Source: an uncultured Geobacter sp. (GTDB lineage Bacteria > Desulfobacterota > Desulfuromonadia > Geobacterales > Geobacteraceae). From it: a stretch of 64,000 nt of DNA. Shown here in pieces: positions 1 to 8,330 of the stretch. The stretch is taken from positions 1 through 64,000 of the forward strand of contig CAIWTU010000045.1 of the NCBI GenBank assembly GCA_903915655.1. Reading direction: 5' to 3'. Both the position numbers and the translations under genes were made by a program. Positions within the stretch are counted from its first letter, which is position 1. Each line of letters starts with the position of its first letter. The notes beneath the pieces are model-generated. The model had not been told where the DNA came from, made no database searches, and saw only the letters and a list, made by a program, of their open reading frames with translations.

Positions 1-165
1 AGGGAAGAAATGGTTGCGCGGGAGAATAATTATCTCCTTATCGAGCAATAACTTAATAACTGGAGGGGGTCCCCAATACTCCACTTTAATAATCTTTTTA
101 TCAGCATTTCTTATCCTTCTTCTGACGCCTTTCCCCCCGATCTGCGCCGCCGCGCGACGCAATAT
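1..165 (-). other. Possible short frames downstream of the RiPP-like peptide
   Basis: Downstream of the peptide gene on the minus strand an ATG at 107 follows a good ribosome binding site (AGAAGGA, 114-120), but its frame closes after 25 codons at 30. A second frame, which could start at GTG 84 or at a TTG just after the peptide stop, is open to the window edge. If this is the start of a maturase or transport gene, a frameshift or an unusual start would be needed. I cannot assign it. Confidence 0.2.
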
Positions 166-345
166 TCAACTAGAGGCTCCAGTGGTGGAACACGGTATGC
201 ACGACGGTACCCCTATACAGTTAACTGCACCAACTGTCGGGCCCACAGCAATACCCTTGCAGAATGACAACACCACTTCCCCAGGCGTCTGGCGAACCAG
301 CACCACAAGTTCGGGTTTGACCCACATTTTTTTGGAGTTCTTCAT
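166..345 (-). CDS. Cys-rich RiPP-like precursor peptide (59 aa)
   Basis: The chosen ATG at 345 has a strong Shine-Dalgarno (AGAAGGA, five bases upstream); the frame could extend to 375 but without one. The product begins with a short Lys-rich stretch, then a conserved-looking leader (WVKPELVVLVR, residues 8-18), then a Gly/Thr/Ser/Cys-rich tail with Cys at 29, 43, 49 and 52. A basic/hydrophobic leader followed by a small Cys/Gly/Ser core is the architecture of ribosomally made, modified peptides. The KPEL-VLVR leader reminds me of small peptides of unknown function in Geobacter and relatives (memory, unverified). No maturase is complete inside the window. It could also be an unmodified small protein. 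Confidence 0.55.
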   Translation of the reverse strand: MKNSKKMWVKPELVVLVRQTPGEVVLSFCKGIAVGPTVGAVNCIGVPSCIPCSTTGASS

Positions 346-375
346 ACATTTCCTTCTTAATAAGAATTTGTTCAT

Positions 376-611
376 TAAAACTCAACATTGTCCGGTTATG
401 TCCGGTCTGGAATTTGCACACAGTATACGTACAATAATACCACAGTAGAAAAGGGATTTGAAGGTTTTTGATGAAAATATTATCATCCAACGGTGTGGTT
501 TTAGCAAATAGGAAATTTTGGCCACGCGGCGCCTCTGGAAGTAGTCAATAGTACGAAGGACAATGATACACCGCTAACATTGGAGCCATCGGAAAGAACA
601 CCCGTATCATT
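376..611. other. Non-coding, AT-rich upstream region of the peptide gene
   Basis: No convincing gene on either strand. On the minus strand a TATACT-like -10 hexamer occurs about 80 bases upstream of the peptide start, but with no clear -35 partner. Confidence 0.3.
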
Positions 612-729
612 TCAGGAACTGACTGCGCCGAAGTGAATAGGAGTCGACCGCATTTCTGTGATGCCTTCACCCATTGGTTTGAGGTCTCCGGTGTTTCCCA
701 ATGCAAGTGGCATCCCCGAGACGATCCGA
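612..729 (-). pseudogene. Decayed RelE/ParE (HigB, Gp49-type) toxin fragment
   Basis: On the minus strand a short frame reads LALGNTGDLKPMGEGITEMR, which matches the middle of Gp49-like HigB/RelE toxins (family pattern GN-GD-KPVGEG-SELR followed by a GPGYR-YF segment). Here the frame then diverges and stops at 612-614, no start codon is placed correctly, and no antitoxin gene follows. This is best read as a remnant of a toxin-antitoxin module. The call rests on a 20-residue pattern only. Confidence 0.45.
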
Positions 730-846
730 ACGGTCGGCTACTCGCCCGGGATTCGAAGGTATTTCTGTGCAGCCTTACTCTCTTCTATTGTGACTGTTTA
801 CAGTCGTCCCAGGCTCTCCGGCGAATCGGGATGAGGAAAGAAAGCG

Positions 847-2151
847 TCATGAATTCAGATATTCCGGTATCTTCTGTGCCAATGTCTGGAAAACCTTACA
901 GAACTCATCCTCGTCCTTTTCCAGCAGGGTAATCCTGAATCCCTGCAACGGGGTGGAAAAAGAGGAGAGTGGGACGATACATATCCCCGTGTGCGCCAGA
1001 ATATAGTAGACAAAGCGTTTGTCCGGTGATACATCCGGTCCGTCGACCAGGTTTTCCACAAGTTCCCTTATCTCGCGACTCTTTATCGGGAGGCTTTGCC
1101 GTTTGTTCAATAATCCCTCCTTGAAGGCCACTGCCATATAGAAGGCGCCGTTCGTACGGTTGACCATCAGCCCCGGAACAGTTTTGAGAATATCATAGGC
1201 GATATTGCTCATCCTCTCGTAGCGGGCAATCCTTTCAGCGAGATAGTTCGTGTACTCCGGGTGGGAGAGGATGGCTGGCAAAGTTTTCTGGGGGAGGGTC
1301 GTCGAGCAGACCTCATTCATCTTGGAGTTCAGAATTGAAGTGACATACTTTCTGAACCTCCCGTCTCTGGCGGTATTGTAGAATTCAATCCAGCCGCACC
1401 GGGCGCCGGGCCAGGGGAATTCCTTGGAAATCCCGCGCATGGCCAATCCAGGAACGTCACCGATGACCGCTGACAGGGGGAGCGTTTTTTGTCCATTGTA
1501 TACGATGTTATTGTAGACTTCATCGGCAATTATGAACAGGTCATATTCACGGGCAATGGCGACAATTTCGCGGAGGATTTTTTCCGGCAGAACCATACCG
1601 GTCGGATTATCGGGGTTGATGATCATGATGCCTGATATGGCATGATTGTACTTCACATGGTTTCGGAGGTCTTCAAGGTCAGGATACCAGTTGTCGTCCG
1701 GCTTCAGGCGATAAGTGATTGGGGCGGAATTGGCATGGGAGGCTTCACCCGTCGAGTGGGTGGTGTACGTCGGAGAAGGGGTCAGGACGCGGGTCTCTAT
1801 CTTGAGATTACCGTAGACTTTTGCGATGGCGTCACCCAGACCGTTAAAAAAGATAATATCATCAGGGGTTATCTGCGCTCCTCCGAGAGCGTTGGTCAAC
1901 TTGCAGATAAAATGCCGGGTATCCAAGACCCCCCGGGTATTGCAATAGCCGTAGGTTTCATCATTCATCAACTCCTTTATTACAACTTCTTTCATCCATT
2001 TCGGGATAACCTCGCCTTTTGCAACCGGATCTCCGATATTTTCCCAGTTTATCTTGACTCCGTATCCCTGCAGTTTTTCTGCCACATTGACAATATTGCG
2101 GATTTCATACGTCAGTTCTCCTGCACCGGGATTAACAAGCTTGTTTCTCAT
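847..2151 (-). CDS. Class I/II pyridoxal-phosphate aminotransferase (434 aa)
   Basis: Fold-type I aminotransferase of the aspartate/alanine aminotransferase superfamily, probably acting on an amino acid / 2-oxo acid pair in the cytoplasm. Visible signatures are NPDNPTG (179-185), the cofactor aspartate in ADEVY (D210, Y213), the Schiff-base lysine in SKEFPWPGAR (K243) and the substrate-carboxylate arginine R251. I place the start at ATG 2151, preceded by GGGGG, rather than at 2214, because the intervening residues overlap the terminator of the upstream hydrogenase operon and lack a binding site. Substrate cannot be read from the sequence. It stands alone behind that terminator. Confidence 0.85.
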   Translation of the reverse strand: MRNKLVNPGAGELTYEIRNIVNVAEKLQGYGVKINWENIGDPVAKGEVIPKWMKEVVIKELMNDETYGYCNTRGVLDTRHFICKLTNALGGAQITPDDIIFFNGLGDAIAKVYGNLKIETRVLTPSPTYTTHSTGEASHANSAPITYRLKPDDNWYPDLEDLRNHVKYNHAISGIMIINPDNPTGMVLPEKILREIVAIAREYDLFIIADEVYNNIVYNGQKTLPLSAVIGDVPGLAMRGISKEFPWPGARCGWIEFYNTARDGRFRKYVTSILNSKMNEVCSTTLPQKTLPAILSHPEYTNYLAERIARYERMSNIAYDILKTVPGLMVNRTNGAFYMAVAFKEGLLNKRQSLPIKSREIRELVENLVDGPDVSPDKRFVYYILAHTGICIVPLSSFSTPLQGFRITLLEKDEDEFCKVFQTLAQKIPEYLNS

Positions 2152-2197
2152 TCTGCCCCCATTAGTTTTTATTGCGATTCCAGCAAATCTGAATTCT

Positions 2198-2230
2198 GAA
2201 AACAAAAAAGCCATGGGTTTTGCCCACGGC
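2198..2230 (-). terminator. Rho-independent terminator of the hydrogenase operon
   Basis: On the minus strand a hairpin (stem GCCGTGGG pairing with CCCATGGC, one mismatch, AAA-type loop) is followed by TTTTTTGTTTT. It lies between hyaD and the aminotransferase gene. Confidence 0.7.
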
Positions 2231-2397
2231 CCCTACAGAGAAAATTAACTACACTTAATCACTCACGTGGCGATGGGCAAAGCTGCGACTTTATGCGCCG
2301 CCGCACAAATAGCTCGTGCCATGACTGCAATTGTAAACAAAATAAAACTTCCCATAATGGTCTCAATTATCACAGGCTCTGCGGTAAGTCAACAATT

Positions 2398-2952
2398 TTA
2401 TGGCACAATTACTTCGGGAGAAATTATCAGAATGCCTTCCCGGTCAGGCCAATTGAGCCGAGCTGCAGTAATCCGATCAACCGGTTCCACCCGGATACCC
2501 CAGGTTCCCAGTTCCTGGAGAACTCTCTGGACGAGTTCGTCAAGCTGCGCCTCAACTGAAGGGGAGAGGTCCAGCCCGAGTTCAATGCATTCCGGCTGAA
2601 CACCCAGGAGAACCATTTCCGGTGGCTTCACCCCTTGCAGTATCGAAACGGCGATCAGGTCTTTAAGCCCCATCTGGTGGGGTGAAAGCTTTGTTTCCAT
2701 GATGATCGGGATTTCTTCGCCGGAAAGCCTAATCAGGCTTCCCGGCGCATTACCCGTTTCAACGGCATCTACTATCAGCAACCGGTCTATCCCTTCAAGC
2801 CGGGGCAGAAGGTCGAGACCAAGGGTCCCGCCGTCAAGAACCGTAACATCAGGGGGGAAACGGTAGTTTTCAGCGAGGAGCTGGATAACTTTCACCCCGG
2901 CGCCATCGTCGGACATGATGAGGTTGCCAATTCCCAATACAAGTGTAGTCAG
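2398..2952 (-). CDS. hyaD: [NiFe]-hydrogenase maturation endopeptidase
   Basis: HyaD/HybD-family protease that removes the C-terminal tail of the large subunit after nickel insertion. The N-terminus shows the family GIGN-(L/I)-M-SDDG motif with the metal-binding acidic residue, and DGGTLG and DAVE follow in the expected places. A TTG at 2937 is possible, but the family N-terminus (MTTLVLGIGN) is recovered by starting at CTG 2952, where AAGGAG, overlapping the end of hyaC, sits six bases upstream. Only three bases separate the hyaC stop from this CTG, so translation is probably coupled. The product is 184 aa. The tail beyond about residue 160 is longer than in E. coli HyaD. Confidence 0.85.
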   Translation of the reverse strand: MTTLVLGIGNLIMSDDGAGVKVIQLLAENYRFPPDVTVLDGGTLGLDLLPRLEGIDRLLIVDAVETGNAPGSLIRLSGEEIPIIMETKLSPHQMGLKDLIAVSILQGVKPPEMVLLGVQPECIELGLDLSPSVEAQLDELVQRVLQELGTWGIRVEPVDRITAARLNWPDREGILIISPEVIVP

Positions 2953-2955
2953 TTT

Positions 2956-3612
2956 TTACTCCTTTGTAGGAGCGGACTTATAGCCGCCGAATATGCTTGA
3001 TATCACCCCGTTCTTCTCAGTTACCTCCATCAGCCATGCGCTATATACGTGCTGAATTGCAAAAACAAGGAGGAGCCACATGACGCAATGGTGGGTCAGG
3101 CGCATTCCTTGATTGCTGAACAGGGAAAACTGCCAGCCGAACAGGGTTCGTACGAGTGAGTGCGGAGCATGCTCGGAATAAAGGGCGAAGCCGGTAAATA
3201 TCATTACGATGTAGAGCAAAAAAACAGAGAGATAGGCCGTTCCAGCCATGGCGTTATGTCCGAGAGAATGGGGTGGCTTTGATTTGAAGAAGGTATAGAA
3301 AAGAAAGGTCTCCTTCATATTGCGGCGCCCCTCTTTGTAGAGATAAGGAACCAAACTTCTCCAGTTGGCATATTCATTTCCTGCAAAAGCCCAGTAGATG
3401 CGACTCAAAACGCTTATCGTAAAGGCATAGGCAGCGACGAAATGTACAAAGCGCACCCACCCCATTATGTATTGCGATGGTGTCAATGCAAGCGTTTTGG
3501 GAGAACCGATATAGATGCCGGTCGCTGACAGGGTAAGGATGGAGAGAAAATTGACCCAGTGCGTGATCCGGACAGGAGATTCCCATATGTATTTGCTAAC
3601 CAGTTTTCCCAT
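2956..3612 (-). CDS. hyaC: Hydrogenase b-type cytochrome subunit
   Basis: Membrane diheme cytochrome b that anchors the periplasmic hydrogenase dimer and passes electrons to quinone. The 218-residue product has four hydrophobic segments, with histidines placed for heme ligation: ITHWVNF near the N-terminus, VRFVHFVAAYAF in the second segment and LTHHCVMWLLLVFAIQHVY in the last. The start ATG is preceded by GGGGGTTAG. It follows the large-subunit gene by 74 bases and is coupled to hyaD. Confidence 0.9.
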   Translation of the reverse strand: MGKLVSKYIWESPVRITHWVNFLSILTLSATGIYIGSPKTLALTPSQYIMGWVRFVHFVAAYAFTISVLSRIYWAFAGNEYANWRSLVPYLYKEGRRNMKETFLFYTFFKSKPPHSLGHNAMAGTAYLSVFLLYIVMIFTGFALYSEHAPHSLVRTLFGWQFSLFSNQGMRLTHHCVMWLLLVFAIQHVYSAWLMEVTEKNGVISSIFGGYKSAPTKE

Positions 3613-3686
3613 ACCTAACCCCCAGACTCCGATGAAGGGAACATGGTTATTTTCTGCAAAAAACTGATAAAATAACCCCGAACTTG

Positions 3687-5396
3687 CTAAAGTACCGTGA
3701 CCTTTACCAGTTCGTTACCTTCCGTGTCCATTACATGGACCGCACAGGCAAGGCACGGGTCAAAGGAATGGATGGTGCGGAGTATCTCCAGCGGCCTCTT
3801 CTCATCCGCAATCGGTGTGCCGACCAGAGCAGATTCGTAGGGGCCTCGCGCCTCTTTTGCATCCCGCGGGGAGGCATTCCAGGTGGACGGCACAACTGCC
3901 TGGTAATTTAGGATCTTCTGGTCTTTTATCTGGATCCAGTGACCAAGTGCGCCCCTGGGGGCATCATGCCAGCCATAACCTTTTGCCTCGTCAGGCCAGC
4001 TTGAGGGGTCCCATTTTTCGTTGTTATGAATTGCAAGATCACCGCTCTTCATATTCGCAACCAGTTTTTCCAGGTATGTCGGCATCTGCGCGGCGATAAG
4101 GGAAGTTTCGATACCGCGTGCTGCGGTTCTTCCGAGGGTCGAAAAGAGTGCCTCCGGTCCGACGCCCAACTTGGCCAGTACTCCATCCAGAGCCTGTTTA
4201 ACCTGTTTGTGTCCGGAGGCGTAGGCTACCAGCATCCGGGCGAGGGGACCGACTTCCATCGGCATCTCGTTGTAGCGGGGCGCCTTTACCCAGGAATACT
4301 TGCCGTTGGTGTCAAGGTATTGAAATGGCGCCTTGGGACCGGTGTATTTGTCGTTGGTTTCGCCCTCAAAGGGGTGGAGCCCCTTTCCGCTTCCGGCGGA
4401 ATATTCGTACCAGGAGTGATCAACATACTCGGCGATTTTTTTGTGCTCGACCGGGTAGACTCTGGAGAGGTCTTTGCCGATTATTACGCCTCGCGGCAGC
4501 CAGAGCAGTTCCGGTTTACCGCTGTTGTCCGACGGGAATTCGCCAAAGGTGAGGAAATTTCCCGCCCCGGCGCCTATCCCGGCCCATTCCTTGTAGTATG
4601 AGGCTATGGCCAGGAGGTCGGGTATGTAGACCTTATCTACAAATTCCCTGGCTTTGGCCAGCAAGAGCCGAATCTCCTCCAGTTTATTGTCATTCAGCGC
4701 CGACTGTGAGTTGGGGTCGAGGGGGATAGCCATTCCCCCGACCAGGAACGTTTGCGGATGGGGGTTCTTGCTCCCCAGGATAGCATGGATCCGGATTATA
4801 TCCTTCTGCCATTCGAGGGCCTCCAGGTAGTGGGCCGTGGCCATCAAATTTGCCTCCGGCGGCAACTTGTAAGCAGGATGCCCCCAGTAGGCGTTGGCAA
4901 AGGGTCCCAGCCTTCCCTTGCTGACGAAGGCCTTCAGCCTCTCCTGCACCCCCTTGAAATAGGTCGGGGAATTGAGGGGCCAGTCTGAAATTGACGCAGC
5001 CAGGGTCGCTGTTTTAACGGGGTCTGCCTTGAGACCGGAGGTGATGTCCACCCAGTCCAGAGCATGCAGATGGTAGAAGTGGATAACATGGTCCTGGATG
5101 CTCTGGATGCCGATGATCAGGTTTCTGATCAGTTCGGCGTTTTCCGGGACCTTTATGCCGAGGGCATTTTCCACGCAGCGGATAGAGGCGATAGAATGGA
5201 CAGTCGTACATACCCCGCAGAACCGTTGGGTAAAGTACCATGCGTCGCGAGGGTCTCTCCCCTGGAGGATCTTTTCGATTCCTCGGAACTGGGTGCTGCT
5301 GCTCCAGGCGTCGTTAACCTTGCCTCCCCCTATTTCCGCCTCGATCCGCAGGTGCCCTTCTATTCTGGTAATCGGGTCGATGACTATCTTCGCCAT
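3687..5396 (-). CDS. hyaB: [NiFe]-hydrogenase large (catalytic) subunit
   Basis: Carries the Ni-Fe active site of an uptake-type group 1 hydrogenase. The four cysteine ligands are visible: RFCGVCTTVH (C60, C63) near the N-terminus and DPCLACAVH (C548, C551, H554) near the C-terminus. The 15 residues after H554 are the propeptide expected to be cut by the downstream HyaD. Length (569 aa) is normal. The gene starts three bases after the small-subunit stop, with GGAG inside the end of the small-subunit gene, so the two subunits are co-translated. Confidence 0.95.
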   Translation of the reverse strand: MAKIVIDPITRIEGHLRIEAEIGGGKVNDAWSSSTQFRGIEKILQGRDPRDAWYFTQRFCGVCTTVHSIASIRCVENALGIKVPENAELIRNLIIGIQSIQDHVIHFYHLHALDWVDITSGLKADPVKTATLAASISDWPLNSPTYFKGVQERLKAFVSKGRLGPFANAYWGHPAYKLPPEANLMATAHYLEALEWQKDIIRIHAILGSKNPHPQTFLVGGMAIPLDPNSQSALNDNKLEEIRLLLAKAREFVDKVYIPDLLAIASYYKEWAGIGAGAGNFLTFGEFPSDNSGKPELLWLPRGVIIGKDLSRVYPVEHKKIAEYVDHSWYEYSAGSGKGLHPFEGETNDKYTGPKAPFQYLDTNGKYSWVKAPRYNEMPMEVGPLARMLVAYASGHKQVKQALDGVLAKLGVGPEALFSTLGRTAARGIETSLIAAQMPTYLEKLVANMKSGDLAIHNNEKWDPSSWPDEAKGYGWHDAPRGALGHWIQIKDQKILNYQAVVPSTWNASPRDAKEARGPYESALVGTPIADEKRPLEILRTIHSFDPCLACAVHVMDTEGNELVKVTVL

Positions 5397-5399
5397 ATG

Positions 5400-6521
5400 T
5401 CAATTCTCCATCTTCTCATCGGTATCCTTATCTTTCTTGACCGCGCTGATTACACCGTGAGCGGTGAGGGCTGCCGCTGTCGCCACGGCAAGGCCCGCGC
5501 CGATCTTGTCGGCAGTGGACTCAATACCGAAACCGGGTACGTTGGGGAGCCTCTTGTAGAACGGTGACATGGTATCCCAAAAATTCGGTTCGGAGCAGCC
5601 GACACACCCATGTCCGGAGGCGACCGGCCAGCTTGTTTTCATATTGTATCGTTGGGTGGGGCAGTTGTGGTAGGTCTCGGGACCCTTGCACCCCATCTTG
5701 TAGAGGCAGTGCCCATTGCGATGGGCGCTGTCTCCCCATATCTCCACGTACTGACCGGCGTCGAAGTGAGACCGGCGTTCGCAGGCGTCGTGAATCCGTT
5801 TGCCGTAGGCAAAGAGAGGCCTGCCATGACTGTCAGTTTCGGGAAGCTTGCCGAAGGTCAGGTAGTGAACTATGGTCGCGGTCAGATTGTCGGGGTTCAG
5901 CGGACAGCCGGGGAGGTTTATGACCGTAGCGCCAGGTACCGCATCCTTCACCCCGACCGCCCCGGTCGGGTTTGGCGCCGCTGCCGGAATGCCGCCGTAT
6001 GAGGCACAGGTTCCGACGGCAATAGTGGCAAAGGCGTTGCCGCAGACCTCGCGGGCAATGGAAAGGGCCGATTTGCCGCCGATGCAGCAGTAAATACCAT
6101 CGTCCCTGAGAGGAATTGAGCCTTCAACCACACAGATATATTTGCCTTTCTGGTCCCTGAGAACTCCGTTCAGCGCCTCTTCCGCCTGGTGTCCCGCCGC
6201 GGCCATGATGGTTTCATGGTAATCGAGAGAGAGGATATCCAGTATAAGCGTTGCCACGTCAGGTGTGGTTGCCCGAAGGAGCGCCTCGGTGTTGCCTGCG
6301 CAGTCCTGGAATTCGAGCCAGACCAGGGTCGGCCTTTTGATCTCATCAAGGGCTTGGGCAATCTTTGGCGCAAATGTTACTGGAAGCGCCAGAGCCGCAG
6401 ACATGGCGGTGCAGAATTTTATGAAGTCACGCCGGGAAATTCCCTTCTCTTCCCAGATGGTGGGCTCTTTTAAAGGCTTGTTTTGCTGGTTGTCAAGCTG
6501 TTCCTCTTTTGTCTTGTCCAT
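5400..6521 (-). CDS. hyaA: [NiFe]-hydrogenase small subunit, Tat-exported
   Basis: Electron-transfer subunit with three iron-sulfur clusters, exported folded with the large subunit. ATG 6521 has an ideal AAGGAGG nine bases upstream, so the longer frame to 6614 is rejected. The product (373 aa) has a twin-arginine signal (SRRDFIKF, R30-R31) after an unusually long 28-residue N-region, cluster motifs GCKGPETYHNC and GCVGCSEPNFWD, and a C-terminal hydrophobic anchor (about GAGLAVATAAALTAHGV). The proximal-cluster motif reads C74-A-G-N77, with Asn where most hydrogenases have Cys. The 5' flank (6522-6650) shows no clear promoter. Confidence 0.93.
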   Translation of the reverse strand: MDKTKEEQLDNQQNKPLKEPTIWEEKGISRRDFIKFCTAMSAALALPVTFAPKIAQALDEIKRPTLVWLEFQDCAGNTEALLRATTPDVATLILDILSLDYHETIMAAAGHQAEEALNGVLRDQKGKYICVVEGSIPLRDDGIYCCIGGKSALSIAREVCGNAFATIAVGTCASYGGIPAAAPNPTGAVGVKDAVPGATVINLPGCPLNPDNLTATIVHYLTFGKLPETDSHGRPLFAYGKRIHDACERRSHFDAGQYVEIWGDSAHRNGHCLYKMGCKGPETYHNCPTQRYNMKTSWPVASGHGCVGCSEPNFWDTMSPFYKRLPNVPGFGIESTADKIGAGLAVATAAALTAHGVISAVKKDKDTDEKMEN

Positions 6522-6650
6522 ACAAAAGAACCTCCTTGTTTGTTTTGTCCTGGCCGGGAAAGGGGGCGTTTCAATATTAACAGGTTTCCTTTTAAAGAGG
6601 GGCGTTACAAACAAGGCCTTTCTTTGGCAGTGGGAATGAAACCTGAACAG

Positions 6651-8246
6651 CTACAGTATTCCGGTTATATCGGGAGTTACGTGTTCCTCGAACTGGGTAA
6701 AATTGGAACGGAATCTTTCCGCCAGAGAGCGGGCGGTGTTGTCGTAGTCATCCTTGTCGCTCCAGATGTTGCGAGGATTCAGCAGCTCTCCCGGCACGTC
6801 CGGGCAGCTCTTCGGGATTGAGAGCCCGAAGAATGGTTCAGTTTCAAACGGGATCTCGTCAAAGGCCCCGGTCAAGGCGGCGTTGATCATTGCCCGTGAG
6901 TATTTGATCTTTATCCGGCTTCCCACGCCGAAACCTCCGCCGCTCCAGCCGGTATTTATCAGCCAGCAGTTGACCTTATGCCTGGCGATCTTCCCCTTGA
7001 GCATTTCCGCATAAACGCTTGGGTGGAGTGCCATGAAAGGTGCGCCGAAGCAGGTGGAAAATGTCGCCTGCGGTTCCTTCCCCATGCCGCTTTCTGTTCC
7101 GGCTACCTTTGCAGTGTAACCCGACAGGAAATGGTACACCGCCTGTTCCGGGGTCAGGCGGGAAATTGGAGGAAGGACGCCGAAGGCATCGCAGGTCAGC
7201 ATGATGACATTGCGGGGATGTCCGGCGGTGCCGGAGCTGAGTGCATTGGGGATGTAGCTCAGAGGATAGGCGCCCCGGGTGTTTTCGGTGAAGGAGTCGT
7301 CATCCAGGTTGATCCTCCTGGTGAGGGTGTCGAAGGCGACGTTTTCGAGAATGGTACCGAACCTCCGGGTACATTCATAGATTTCCGGCTCCGATTCCTG
7401 GGAGAGCCTGATCAGCTTGGCGTAGCACCCTCCCTCAAAATTGAATACCCCTTCGTCATCCCAACCATGTTCATCATCTCCTATAAGGGCCCGGTTCGGG
7501 TCGGCCGAGAGGGTGGTTTTGCCGGTGCCGGAGAGACCGAAAAAAACGGCTACATCTCCCGATTTTCCGACGTTGGCGGAGCAGTGCATGGAAAGGCAGT
7601 TCCTTTGCAGCGGGAGCAGGTAATTCATGATGGTAAAGATCGATTTCTTGATTTCGCCGCCATAACTGGTTCCGCCGATAAGGATCAGTCTCTTGGCAAA
7701 GTTTACTATGATGCAGGCCTCGGAGTTGGTGCCGTCTATCGATGGTATTGCATGAAAGCTCGGTATGTCGATAATGGTGAATTCCGGACGGTGTTCTTCA
7801 AGTTCTTCAGGAGTCGCCAGGATAAACATGTTGCGGACGAAGAGCGAATGCCAGGCCTTTTCCGTGATTACACGAATCGGGATTCGGTGCTGCATGCGGG
7901 CTCCGGCAAAACAGTCCTGAACATATAGGTCTTTGCCGTTTAGAAACTTCAATAACCGTTTATGCAGGTTGTCGAACTTCACCGGATCAAAGGGGCGGTT
8001 TACCGTGCCCCACCATATCTTGTCATGACATCCGGGTTCATCGACGATGAACTTGTCGTTGGGAGCCCGGCCTGTATAATGGCCGGTCTTTACGGCCATT
8101 GCTCCCAAATGGGTAATCAGACCCTCCCGGTGCTGCATGATCTGCTCATACAGCACCGGTGTCGGAGATGTCCAGTAGATAATGTTCGCATTGGTGATGC
8201 CATGTTCTTCAAGACCGGTTCCCCTGCTGATATAATTCAGTTTCAT
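6651..8246 (-). CDS. pckA: Phosphoenolpyruvate carboxykinase (ATP)
   Basis: Converts oxaloacetate and ATP to phosphoenolpyruvate, CO2 and ADP, the entry to gluconeogenesis in an organism growing on acetate. The 531-residue protein has the ATP-PEPCK P-loop GLSGTGKTTLS (237-247), the upstream substrate segment GTSYGGEIKKS and the metal-binding D-D-E-H-GWDDEGVFNFEGG region. The ATG at 8246 is preceded by GGGAGG. Neighbours are separately spaced (over 80 bases upstream, 130 downstream), so it is probably monocistronic. Confidence 0.95.
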   Translation of the reverse strand: MKLNYISRGTGLEEHGITNANIIYWTSPTPVLYEQIMQHREGLITHLGAMAVKTGHYTGRAPNDKFIVDEPGCHDKIWWGTVNRPFDPVKFDNLHKRLLKFLNGKDLYVQDCFAGARMQHRIPIRVITEKAWHSLFVRNMFILATPEELEEHRPEFTIIDIPSFHAIPSIDGTNSEACIIVNFAKRLILIGGTSYGGEIKKSIFTIMNYLLPLQRNCLSMHCSANVGKSGDVAVFFGLSGTGKTTLSADPNRALIGDDEHGWDDEGVFNFEGGCYAKLIRLSQESEPEIYECTRRFGTILENVAFDTLTRRINLDDDSFTENTRGAYPLSYIPNALSSGTAGHPRNVIMLTCDAFGVLPPISRLTPEQAVYHFLSGYTAKVAGTESGMGKEPQATFSTCFGAPFMALHPSVYAEMLKGKIARHKVNCWLINTGWSGGGFGVGSRIKIKYSRAMINAALTGAFDEIPFETEPFFGLSIPKSCPDVPGELLNPRNIWSDKDDYDNTARSLAERFRSNFTQFEEHVTPDITGIL

Positions 8247-8330
8247 GTCGTCCCTCCCCTTTAGTAATGGATGGCAAAATTAAGTCTGGATCGATCAACA
8301 CTGCCGAGTAGCGGCCTTGAGCTTGGGCAA

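Noticed and set aside
14-448. Plus-strand ORF of 144 codons with a hydrophobic stretch near the start
   Set aside because: It is antisense to the small Cys-rich peptide gene, which has a good ribosome binding site and biased composition; the plus frame has no binding site and a random-looking C-terminal half.
633-932. Plus-strand ORF across the toxin remnant and aminotransferase end
   Set aside because: Overlaps the end of a clearly coding minus-strand gene and its first part is antisense to the toxin remnant; no family resemblance.
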